Positions 35,561 through 46,089 of a stretch of 64,000 nucleotides of DNA are shown here, piece after piece. Source of the DNA: Manduca sexta (lineage: Eukaryota; Arthropoda; Insecta; Lepidoptera; Sphingidae); contig NC_051129.1 in the NCBI RefSeq assembly GCF_014839805.1, positions 11,536,920 to 11,600,919 on the forward strand, read 5' to 3'. Made by a program: the position numbers and the translations under genes. Positions within the stretch are counted from its first letter, which is position 1; each line of letters opens with the position of its first letter. Under the pieces are notes generated by a model. That model did no database searches and had not been told where the DNA came from. It worked only from the letters and a program-made list of their open reading frames with translations.

Positions 35561-35900
35561 TTAAATATAGATAGTCTTTTAACTCTGAGCCTTTTGCCAA
35601 CTGGCAGACGATCGTTTGTGCGTGTGCAGTGGGTAGTGTCAGTCATTATAAGACCAAGAGACCCAAATCATTGATGTCCACAGTAGGGCACGTCACCAGC
35701 TTTAATAAATGCACTCAAGGATCAGCCAGTACATATTCGGTTTCAACAGGCCGGCATAATGGTGTCGACTGGCGAGGATAAATATTTTTCGTTAGTTGAT
35801 ACTTTGGCGTAGGAGTAGGGACTCCACTTACCATCAGGTTAGTAGGTTAGGTCGCTGTGCCTGAACACAAATAGGCGGATACTCCAGAACGTGGTAATTC
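35561..35900. repeat. Probable LINE-derived fragment
   Basis: Moderately GC-rich, ending ACTCCACTTACCATCAGGTT-AGTAGG, a phrase typical of CR1/Zenon-like 3' regions in Lepidoptera. Recalled from memory and not aligned. Confidence 0.35.
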
Positions 35901-36519
35901 CACATTGGCATTTTTTTCAAAGAAACGAACATTAGGCATCTTCTCATAGTAGGTATCACCTCATGTGCATTTTAATGATTACTCAATGTTAATGATGATT
36001 CGCTTCTATTACTGACGTTATTCCCCATGCTTAATAAATTCCTGTCCCACTACAATAGTCCCTAAAATACTGTAGCGATTCATAGCATCGACGACACCAG
36101 TGCCATCTACAAAAAATCGGATTAAAAATTATATTGTTTCGCATGTGATCAAATTACATTGGAACGAAAAGTAGCCCATGTGTAATTTAAAGACATGGTC
36201 AAGCCGGGTGCCATTTTTTTTTCCAAATCTGGTTAGCTATTTCCTAGTTTACTTCTAACCGACATCCAAATATTTTCACAAACTTTTACATTTATATTAA
36301 TAGTAATATAAGATTGCTTCAAAAGTGCAGTACTAAAAAAACTCAGTCGCAATTATTAACTGAATGATAAATGTATCAAAGACAGTATTATTAAGTCATA
36401 GTACTGACAAGTAATTAATTACTGATTAAATTTCTTTGAATACAAATAACATATCACGAAAGGTTAACATGTTAATCAAATATACAACCAATCCGTGGTA
36501 AATGTAATCTCATTGCGAG

Positions 36520-36840
36520 TGGAAGCACGTACGACGTATACGTCAGGATCAGTCAGTTGGTGAGCGGTGACGTCATACGCGTGGCCACAGGGGACTCACC
36601 GACACCAACTTTCAAACTATTGTTTATAAGAGGAAATACTTCCTTAGATCTGAGACCTTTTTTCCGGATCAAATAACTACCTTCGATAATGCCTATCCAA
36701 ATATAAGGAAGAGACGTTACTGTCGAGCAACGATTGACGTGACGTTCCTCGCAAGGAAGCTGCCGCGCCGGCCTGTCTGCCCAGCGCGACTTGATTCAAG
36801 TTATAGTGCGCTTGACTTAAGGTCGCTTTTCATTCGGGCC
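36520..36840. promoter_or_regulatory. Candidate regulatory block with a consensus CRE
   Basis: Includes TGACGTCA at 36568-36575, a perfect CREB/ATF site, then a Forkhead-like TTGTTTATA at 36622, and a CpG-richer patch at 36750-36840. No TSS or exon is visible; function is inferred only from composition and motifs. Confidence 0.3.
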
Positions 36841-37705
36841 CGAAATATATTCGACCCAATACTACCACCAGATTACTGATTAAGAGAAATTATCACCCAC
36901 CTAAAATGTGAAGTCATATTTATACCACATTCGAAACAAGTAGTAAGAGTAGTTATTTTCAAATAAATCTTTTGTTTAATCTGTCAATATAACCCAACAC
37001 AAAATGATAAAATATTTAATAAGTGAGTTACCTACGCAAATAGTTACTTACATTTTATTTTACGTTCTTAGAATATCGTACACTCATCAGATTAAAGGGA
37101 TTGATCGTTGAAATGTGCGTCAAAGGCTTTTGTTATTTTAAAATTGAAGGCTGTTTAATATGTAAATACAACGAATTGCGTATACGATGACATTTTATTT
37201 ATATTATTTGTAACTACAAACTTTAAACGATAAGTAGAGTTATATCGTACTAATGCAACTAAAATAATGATAATAAAATGTGGTCATTCACGGTTATTCT
37301 CAGATAAAAATAAACTAGATTTTTGACAACTTTACTTTTTTTGGAGCTGCTTTCTAATATGGAGCATTTTTATTTCGAAGCATTCATTTTAAATGTAATA
37401 TTTAAGTAAATTAAATTTTCATAAATCTCAAAATCGGAGGTCAAAATAAAAAAAAATCAATATATATAAATCAAATATATATAAATTATGTTGTTAGAGT
37501 TTTTATGCAATAAAAAGCTTTTGGACCTGTCCTTTTATCTGACAAATGAAAATCATTAAAACAAAACATGTTTGATTAAATCCAAATAATAAAAAAACAA
37601 AAGGAAGCGCGGGTTGCGACCTCCTTCTCGAGTTAGTTCATCTCAACACTAAACTATTAGGGTTTTTTATTGCAGCGCATATCAATATAGCCAATATAGA
37701 AAGTA
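36841..37705. other. Gene-free AT-rich sequence
   Basis: Nothing recognisable. Confidence 0.4.
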
Positions 37706-37964
37706 TCCTACTAATATTATAAATGTGAAAGTTTGTGAGGATAGATGTATGGATGTATGTTTGTTCCTCTTTCACGAAAAACCTTCTGAACCGATTTGGA
37801 TGAAACTTTACAGTAATATTGGTTGAACATCAGAATAAAACATAGGCTATAATTTCTAATGATTTTGTGTAACTTGTCCATAATATAATAATACTTATCA
37901 AGTAAGTCGAAAAAAAAAATATTCCGGAAAACTCCTTCACGTGGGCGGAGCCGCGAGCAAAAGT
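37706..37964 (+). mobile_element. Short dispersed element with A|TC start
   Basis: Begins TCCTACTAATATTATAAATG after an A, has the body phrase GAACCGATTTGGATGAAACT, and ends GGGCGGAGCCGCGAGCAAAAGT. This family is abundant in Lepidoptera. Its usual ACAGCTAGT end has decayed to AAAAGT. A Helitron-like origin is possible from the ends but unproven. Confidence 0.6.
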
Positions 37965-38664
37965 ATTATATGATATAGATTCATATAAAATAAGTTAATA
38001 CATTATCATATTATAACTTGTATTATAACGATTCACAATTGACACCGAATAAGTTCTGTGCAAGCTGTATTTCTATGGAAGATGATTCAGGTTTATTTTA
38101 TCGTGATATGTTTACAAGAAACTAACTTTGATTTTCCTTCACGGGTTTTCCGTCTTCCGTTGTAACAAATAAGCCTTTTAGGGAGTCTACCCACATAACC
38201 GGATCATACCATGACCGTGCTATAAACGTATCAGGACTATAAACACACGACACAGGCTACAATGCTCACTAGAAAATATTAACAGCATGTCATATTCGAG
38301 CATAACCGCTTGACAACGTTACGGGCCATGCACGGATCATAGCGGCTTCGACAAAATATTCCTACTAAAAATTATTGTTGACGGTCCGTACATGACACGC
38401 GACGGTGTTGGTCGGTGGCAGTACGGTCTAGTGGGCATAGTGAACACTTTTCATTACAAAGTTTTTTTTTTGTCTGACACGATCCTAGCACGGTGATAAT
38501 ATGAAACGGTGTAGTGGGCAGATTCCTTACCTTATCCGGCCAAATTAGGTTGGTCGTAAACACAAAAAAACGCATTGATACATATAGGAAAAGTTAGAAG
38601 TAAGTATGCACCGTGGGAAATTAAACCCTATGAATATATTAAATATTATATATTTCTTTTTGTT

Positions 38665-38802
38665 TTTCCTTTGTAGTCGACACCTCTCTATTATATCACA
38701 CATCTTGTCCATTCCATTCTCAGGGTGTCTGGAAGAAATCGCAGAATGCGATAAGACCGCCAATTGTAATATACAATAAAGTGTAAAAAAAAAAAAAAAA
38801 AA
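38665..38802 (+). mobile_element. LINE 3' tail with poly(A)
   Basis: GTCTGGAAGAAATCGCAGAA-TGCGATAAGACCGCC forms a small stem (ATCGCA/TGCGAT) typical of a lepidopteran LINE 3' UTR. It is followed by AATAAA at 38775-38780 and 18 A at 38785-38802. Heavily 5'-truncated. Confidence 0.7.
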
Positions 38803-38867
38803 TATTAATTTACTCCGCACTAGACTACATCGCTATCTCTTTTATTACCTGATATATCAAAATTTTT

Positions 38868-39120
38868 AGCTGCAGGGCAAAAGCCCGAATTTTCTTCGTC
38901 CCATTCCTCCGACCTCTCGGCAATATCCCCGTATCCTGGTTTAAATGCATCCAGGTTGTTTCTACTTTTTGTCCTTGGCAATCCCTGGTTTCTACGACCT
39001 TCTTTTAATTACCTTCACCAACTTTCCGGATGCATTCGACATACATGATGCGTCCAGTTCTGTTGAATCTCGTGGCATTTTCTACACCTGCTGTGTGGGT
39101 TTTGCAGCGTCGTCTCAGGG
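38868..39120 (-). pseudogene. LINE ORF C-terminal remnant
   Basis: The minus strand reads IAERSEEWDEENSGFCPA near 38870-38925, a tail I associate with lepidopteran endonuclease/reverse-transcriptase LINEs, with more GC-rich sequence upstream to about 39120. No RT core is left. The 88-codon plus-strand frame over it is antisense. Confidence 0.45.
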
Positions 39121-39359
39121 TTATGAAATAATCTTACATACAAAAATACATTCGCACCTATATCCCCTTAGGTATCCCCACAGCGCAGCAAATACACTGA
39201 CATTTAACTGAAAATTCCTAACTATGCTAATGGGCCCATAAAGACACTAACAGATAGATATATTTTAGTCTTAACATCAAGAATGAAGCGCTCCATGGTG
39301 TACTTATAACATTTATGATTAAGGATGAAGTGTTGATATCATTATGAGCAATTCCTTAT

Positions 39360-39407
39360 TATAACAGCAAGTATTATACTACTATATTTATAATACTTGC
39401 TATTATA
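39360..39407. repeat. Imperfect 19-bp inverted repeat
   Basis: Arms 39360-39378 and 39389-39407 pair with one mismatch around a 10-base loop. It is AT-rich, so chance is possible but less likely at this length. Confidence 0.75.
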
Positions 39408-39659
39408 GTTCTTACCCCGCTCATTATATCTGTAGTGCTATTTATAACAATACTAACACACGTCATAATGACTAATTATATCATTGAAAGTAGTAATAGG
39501 ATATGCATAAAAGGTAATTTTACCACCAAAACTACACGCTTCTGCAAAAGTAAGAACAAAAATTCCATCCTAGAGGTGGTGAGCGCGAGTAGTGTGATCG
39601 GATTGATGATGATCCGACACGCCGCGGTGAATGGTGATGTGAATGGGCGCACGTGACCT

Positions 39660-40344
39660 GCGGCGCGCCGTCGTATTACTCATAGGGACCTTTTAGCCTA
39701 AATATTATTACAAGAGAGGACAAAAAACTAACCTATTTAGAGTTCTTATAATGTTGTAGCATATTTAAATAGTTTCCGTTGCAAACTGTTAATATTCTTA
39801 AATATAAAATATGTTGAGTATTATGATTTGTTTCTGAGAATGGCTCAACTTCACCAGCTACGGATGATCTCACAAAAATCGTTTCGTGACAGCTTAGCCA
39901 TTCAAATTCACAAGAACAATAACATGAAATAAGCTTGCTGCAGCCTTGTAGTCCTGATCACTCTTTATTCGAACCACATCTATTTCATATATATTCTACT
40001 ACACCTTTACTTTCTCCAAAATGTTAAGCGACGGTTATGAATTACAAATGACAAATAACCTATTTTCCAGATCTTTTACAAAAAATAAAAAAGAAAACAA
40101 TATTGCATAAAGAAATTGTGACATAAGTTAATGATCATGAACCAGTTATGCTTATCGATTGACAAATAATTAACTAACAGGCAGAAGACGTCTGATCAAC
40201 ATAAACATATAACATGTATATTTAATGAAGTACACAATAAACAAATATATTTATGAATGAATTTAAATGGTATTAAACTACAATCTTTATTTTCAATGAT
40301 TATTGCCCCTTGTCAGGGAAAAAGCCAGCTTGTTCTAGATATCT
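39660..40344. other. Gene-free AT-rich sequence
   Basis: A CpG-rich patch sits at its left edge (39590-39680). Nothing else. Confidence 0.4.
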
Positions 40345-40542
40345 CTATTCTTCGCTTTTGTTCGCCATTAGTTTCCTTGTATGCAAAGTATTATCTGGTT
40401 TTGGTTTTTTTAGATTTCGTTTCAAATTTTGTCTCCAGTTTTTCATAGTCAGTTTCTTAAAGGCTTCTTTCTTGCTTCTGTGTTCTTTTAAGTTACCCTC
40501 GATTGTTTTGCTTCTCGGGTCAGTGTATAGAATGGAATGCAT
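40345..40542 (-). pseudogene. Lysine-rich ORF remnant
   Basis: An open stretch of 65 codons with strongly basic, non-repetitive composition (TIEGNLKEHRSKKEAFKKLT, MKNWRQNLKRNLKKPKPDNT). It looks more protein-like than the antisense frames. A retrotransposon or domesticated-element remnant is likely; I do not recognise the family. Confidence 0.25.
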
Positions 40543-41329
40543 GTAGAATTTGGAGTTCAGTCCTGCGAAACTCAGTGGCTAGGTAAATACAAAACGAAAG
40601 ATATTACGTGGGATTACGGGAAGATTTGGTGTCACTCAGTCGACTCACTAGACAATGATCTTCATACCGAACGAGTTTACTATGACGTATTACTATTTTG
40701 GAAAATCCAAGATTATATTTTTTTTGGGTGTGTTATGATTTATATCTTAAAACTGTTTAGGACACGTACCATATATTACACAATAAAAACAGACAAACTC
40801 ATTTAGCGTAGACAGATGAGTTGATAGAGGTCCAAAAATATGTCAGACAAACAAAAGATGATCAGAGAACAAATCCTGAGCCGTCTAAAACAAGCTGTAA
40901 TGCTCATTTTGTAGTTGACGTTTACCTACAACCTATACTTTATTGTTTATGTTGTTATCGGGTGAACCCATTGTTCGGTACCCCTCTCATCAAAAAGCAT
41001 TCTCTAAAAATTCTATTCCTATTTTGCTATCGCGATATCATTTTGCTTGTATCTTCCAACGTCAATTTACGATCAAGTTAATAAAGAATAACTATAATAA
41101 CAAAGACGTTGTAACTTGTAAACAAGATGTTAATATAAACGGTGCTGTTGCATTACACAAATAAGCTTGGGTAATGCGTGTGAGTTAAAAATAGACGCGA
41201 GTACAGTACACAACCGGTAAATATTTATTATGTACCATATAAATATTTATGTTTACATATTATTTAAATAATAAGATGAACAAGACTCTGCTCTGTTGGT
41301 TAACGACAGGATTGCTCATAGACAGCAGC

Positions 41330-41515
41330 AATACCACACGATCTTTGAGTTTGCACACCGCTCGACGCCCTGAAACATGAGATGTTAAGTCATGGTCAAG
41401 TTAATTATCAAGTTACACTACACTAGCAACATTGTTCTTCGAACCGAAACCCGACAATGCTCGTAGAGTTCTTGGCAGTAGAAACGGACATTGCGGTGGT
41501 CGTACTGCCTTAGTT
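41330..41515 (+). repeat. Dispersed LINE-related repeat, decayed copy
   Basis: Ends GGCAGTAGAAACGGACATTG-CGGTGG, matching the phrase at 45230-45255. The upstream part (ACATGAGATGTTAAGTCATG) also follows the order seen in the copy at 45005. Confidence 0.5.
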
Positions 41516-42229
41516 CGGAATCAGTCACCGCGCTGCACAATGCATATCTAGCAAGATATCTTGAAGACTATCCACTGCAACTTCTGCAACTTCTAAAACT
41601 TCTCTTGCTAATGATATTTGAACAACCAACGTGTTTGGACCTGTATGTAGTCATGTTACTTTGGAAAAACATCAATATCAGAGTTACAAAACAAGAGGTT
41701 ATAAAAACAATACCTTCAAGATACCAACCTTGAGGAAAATACACTTTTCTGATAGGTACTATTGAACACTGTCTATAATTAGCACATTACGAGATCAAAA
41801 AATGTAGATTGACTCATACAAAACAGTCTTTAACAATTCAAATCGATTTGTAGTCAATCTTTTTCCGAAATTAGTCCCTAGGGCAAAAGCCGCACTATCA
41901 AGCTCCTCAATACATGATAATCGACCGTGTGAATACCATAAAAGTGACATTAGACGTAGTCAGTGGGTGACGTTAAATCCATACAGATAAGGTTGATGTG
42001 AGCATGTAAACATTGGAAGATGACGCTCCCAGCTATCGCACACTGGCATTGTCCACTCTATCTCAATTCATTAATCATTACATCAAAAAGCTCCCTAGCT
42101 TACACTTTTAAGAATGCGTTTTCTAATTATGTTATCGACCCTCAGCCTTTGTTATAGTGCAATAACCTACACAACAAAAAATGGGCTCAATAAAAGGCCA
42201 ATATCACTATGATTTATTAGATTTCTCAG

Positions 42230-42490
42230 AAAAGGCGCGTCGCTTAGAGCCACGCGTCGCGCTGCGCCGCGCCGTGGAGAAAAAACGCACACATGACTCA
42301 CAAATTACGGAATTTTCGATGAGAAGAAACCGGTGCGGCGTGTCGCTAGCTGTACCATCCACGTAAGATCAATTTCTGACTTAACATTAATTGGAATAAC
42401 CCACATATAATACAACTGTTTCACAACTTGACAGCAGAACGATACGTGTACTAGCACGTCGCGGCGCGGCGTGACGCGGCGCCATGACCT
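42230..42490. promoter_or_regulatory. Pair of CpG-rich patches
   Basis: CACGCGTCGCGCTGCGCCGC near 42250 and CGTCGCGGCGCGGCGTGACG near 42460 are short, intense CpG patches 200 bases apart. No coding or promoter grammar is visible. Confidence 0.3.
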
Positions 42491-42699
42491 TCATAACGTA
42501 ATCAAAACATAATCATTAAATAACTTCAAAATGGGAATCACATATTTATATTTTTTGTTTATTATTTATGACGCCTTACAGTGGAGGAGTGTTAACTAAT
42601 TAAATTACCTTTTTAAATTCTGCTTAATCTTTTACGGTGTAGATTATATTTAATACGAAGTTTGGACAACCAAAAATATTAAACTAATTAAATACAAAA

Positions 42700-42895
42700 A
42701 TAAAAAAGCAAGTCTACGCGCGCAGAGGTGTTTAAGTAGAGAACTGCAGGTGGTGCATGCGAACTGCACGCAGCGCACGTGCTTATGCAAACTATAATGT
42801 AAAGAAACGAGCATACAGTTGCAGTAACGGCACGCGAGTCGCGCGAGGTGCGCGCGTGCGTCTCGCACGCGGTCATGCGCCGTATTTCGACGCAT
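42700..42895. promoter_or_regulatory. CpG-rich islet with E-box
   Basis: Elevated GC, with GCACGTGC (E-box) at 42775 and CGCGCGTGCGTCTCGCACGC near 42850. Open on the minus strand by composition only. It lies just left of the hairpin at 42921. Confidence 0.3.
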
Positions 42896-42920
42896 CATTA
42901 GTTTAAATTCTTGGTCAGTG

Positions 42921-42950
42921 AATAATCGAGAGTTGAAGCTCTCGATTATT
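42921..42950. repeat. Perfect 12-bp hairpin
   Basis: AATAATCGAGAG and CTCTCGATTATT pair exactly around the loop TTGAAG. Confidence 0.8.
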
Positions 42951-43757
42951 TATATATTGTACGGACATCTAAATTACGGATATTAATTTATAATATTAAC
43001 ACGACTGCACTAATATACAATTTTAAAACGTATCAAATAAAAAAGATAATCACTTAATTTGGCTTTAATTGCATTTGTAAGTTGAAATCCGTATGACGAA
43101 TGTCGACCGGGCACGGCGCGCGTGCCACCCATGCTAATAGCCTGGCCTATATGGTTTTATATTTTTTTTTTAAGTATGATTGTTTTTAAATTTCAGATAT
43201 GGTTATGCCACTAGAATTTTTAATTTAATTGGCACGCTAAACGTCTTGTGCATTTTCATTCTCACACACAGTAACAGAGCTTAAAACTCTCCTCTCAAAT
43301 ATGCTAAAGTTTTAAGCGTCGTAATTTTAGGAACGCCCTTAACAGGCATGAAATAAAGTCTAATTTTATGTTTTTTTCGACAGCCGTACAGTAAACGAAT
43401 TACTTGTAATATGACGTCACAGCTCAATATTTCCCGTAACCAACCGTTTTGGTAGGACATTTCAATGAAGAAAAATATGTTTTGATCTAACAGATATTAT
43501 TTTTCAAGGAAAACAAATGTGAAAGGTATAAAATAAACGTTTTGTGTATTGTAAAATATTTTTAGAAAGTGTCAAGTAGCCAATTGTGTGTAAACGATAA
43601 GTGCCATAAAATCTATTAATATTTTATGTTCTAAACCACACGAAAACGCTCGCTGATAGTAGTCAACATGTCAAGTGTCACTCGTAAAATATTAATAAGT
43701 TTTATAATAATAATTTGTGGTTTCCGCTTTCACTAAACTGTCTTCCATTGTACGATA

Positions 43758-44424
43758 TCTATATATATAAAAATCAATTGCTGTTCGTTAGTCTCGCTAA
43801 AACTCAAGAACGGCTGGATAGATTTGGGTAATTTTGGTTTTGAATTATTTGTGGAAGTCCAGGGATGGATTAAACGGTGACGAACATAAATAATAAATAA
43901 CGGAAAATACTAAAAACGACAATATAAGTTTTCAATACAAAATGTTCCTACCTGTCAAACATTTCATGTCTTTTCTCTTTTTAGAAATAAAGAACTGTAA
44001 CATATACATAGATGTATTCAGAAATAAGTCTGTTTCATAGTTGTAATATGAGGTCCGATTTCTTTGGTTTATTTTGTTCAAATACAAAACATTTCAGAAA
44101 TAAATAAAGTGTAAAAGTGTCAGTGGGTTCTTAAAAATAGAAAATAAATAAATACATTTCAAGACTATTATTAAAATCTATCATCAATTTGTCAGTGCGT
44201 GAGAACTTTATTTATTGTTATTGTCGCAAAATCCCACGGAGAAGATGACTTTGATCGTCGAAGTTAATCAAATGTGCGACAAGCTACCGCACGCGTAAAC
44301 CGTACTCTCGACTAGCGAGAGACAGATAATGATAACGTACGTATTGGTATGGCAAAATTGCGTTCCACGATGAATAATAATAATAAATGTATGTAGGTGA
44401 TACGAAGTTCACCGGGTCATCTAG
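43758..44424 (+). mobile_element. Lep1-type non-autonomous Helitron (667 bp)
   Basis: Starts TCTATATATATAAAAATCAA after an A at 43757 and ends CTAG before a T at 44425, i.e. inserted between A and T. A 5-bp stem (GGTGA 44396-44400, TCACC 44409-44413) ends 11 bases before the 3' terminus, the expected Helitron hairpin. The 5' body (CTGTTCGTTAGTCTCGCTAA) and the 3' end (GAAGTTCACCGGGTCATCTAG) match the lepidopteran Lep1 family as I remember it. No RepHel frame, so non-autonomous. Confidence 0.85.
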
Positions 44425-44499
44425 TTTATAAATAAAAACAAATTACAAGTCTACCAATAAAGATTTGAAAAATCAAATATTGTAAACAATATAATAATA

Positions 44500-44880
44500 A
44501 TAACATTATGATACTGACGACTATCGTTTCGCGCTTTTGTAGAAGAAATAAATATATAAATCGAACTAAAAATGTATCATCACTAAATAGTATAAAACAA
44601 AGTCGCTTTCTCTGTCCCTATGTATGCTTAAATCTTAAAAACTACGAAACGGATTTTGATGCAGTTTTTTTAATAGATAGAGTGATTCAAGAGGAAGGTT
44701 AATATGTATAATAATAAAATCCATTGAATAGTGGAGAAATACTGTTATTTTGTTATGTTATACCCGTGCGAAGCCAGAGCGGGCCGCTATGTTTTTATAT
44801 ACAACGTTCACAGTTTTTCTGTAGTGTATTTAGTATCAGCATTGCACCCGTGCGAAGCCGGGGCGGGTCGCTAGTTTCTT
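44500..44880 (+). repeat. Dispersed repeat with duplicated GC-rich 3' end
   Basis: The body AAACTACGAAACGGATTTTG, AGAGTGATTCAAGAGGAAGG is a widespread arthropod repeat phrase. The 3' end ACCCGTGCGAAGCC-GGGCGGG-CGCTA occurs twice (44762-44792 and 44847-44875), so two copies of one family, or a partial duplication, lie in tandem. Confidence 0.6.
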
Positions 44881-45004
44881 ATATTTGTGAATCATAATTA
44901 AAATAATTGATTCCTTAAGGAAATTAATACTTTATTTATGCCTTTTTTAGATTAAAAACCCTATCGATATCCACTCGTGCGCACAAGCCTGGGTAATTTA
45001 CTTT

Positions 45005-45290
45005 AACGTTTTTATAACTGTATATGTTTGGCGCTTTTGTATTCTAGTTTGCAAGCCAGGCAGGATGGTAAGCGATTCTACCACCCACAAACCGTACCGA
45101 CGGCACACAGAACTTTTAAAGTATAAAGCGTAGTATCCCACTGCGATCCTCATCTTAAGACATAATATAATGTTTGATCTCATAATTCCTTGAACCCTGA
45201 ACACAATAGAGCATGCGCACTGGTGCTTGACTGTAGAAATAGACATTGCGGTATACCTACCCAGCCAAACCTTCGTATATGAGAGACCAG
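45005..45290 (+). repeat. Dispersed LINE-related repeat, better copy
   Basis: TGGTAAGCGATTCTACCACC, GTATCCCACTGCGATCCTCA and TGTAGAAATAGACATTGCGG-TATACCTACCCAGCC follow the order of a repeat common in Lepidoptera. The decayed copy is at 41330-41515. Confidence 0.55.
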
Positions 45291-45299
45291 TCCTACCAC

Positions 45300-46027
45300 C
45301 TGTCCAATATAAAAAATAATAAAACCCAAAAATATACGTTTACTACCCAAGACGTTGAACAAATGATATTTTTGAAAAGCAAAAAACCAAATCGTTTGGT
45401 TTGTGTGGGAAACATGAATATTCAACACACCTACTTGTATAAAACCCACTTATTATTTTAATTATATGTGTTTCATGTCAGTAGTTATGGTAACATCATT
45501 ATAGTATTATGCTAAAGTGGTTTCCCCAATATCACAAACTTTATGACACGCGTGTAGAGCGTTATAGAGTAAAACATTTTAACATGTAGCAATAATGATT
45601 ATATAGTATATAGTATGATAATTTATATAGTAAATAGCAAGACAAGATGTCTCGTTTAATGTGCATCATCTCGCCTGCTTATAAATAGCAATAGATACTA
45701 AACAGAAACAGGGACAATTAAAGTAAATTATGTGTTGGCACGTTTCATTATTTCCAATAATTCTAGTGTGGATAATGTAGTTGTACAATTATCTCCGATG
45801 TCTATATGTTAATGCCTTCAATGTTCTTTAAAACAGAAGCATATTATCTTTGCGTCGTATTATGGAAAAAAATCAAAGGGTTTAACAGTTTAAACAAACT
45901 GTTTAGTTTTACATATTAGTATATATTTGGATTGCACTTACCATCAAAATATTATTAAATTAATTGGTCGTGACGTTTGTTTTGTGTATTGACATTATTC
46001 GCTCGTGCCTGAAAATTATAAAAATAA
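45300..46027. other. Gene-free AT-rich sequence
   Basis: No feature. Confidence 0.4.
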
Positions 46028-46087
46028 ATAATATCAGCCCTGTTTCGTCTTGGCAGTCCGTTCCACACCCAACTAGGCTATCGCCGC
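46028..46087 (-). mobile_element. Internally deleted tRNA-SINE
   Basis: On the minus strand the SINE head (GCGGCGATAGCCTAGTTGGG, through ACGGACTG) is joined directly to the extreme 3' end (ACAGGGCTGATATTAT), with about 250 internal bases missing and no B box. Confidence 0.65.
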
Positions 46088-46089
46088 TT

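Noticed and set aside
38945..39211. 88-codon plus-strand frame
   Set aside because: Antisense to a LINE ORF remnant.
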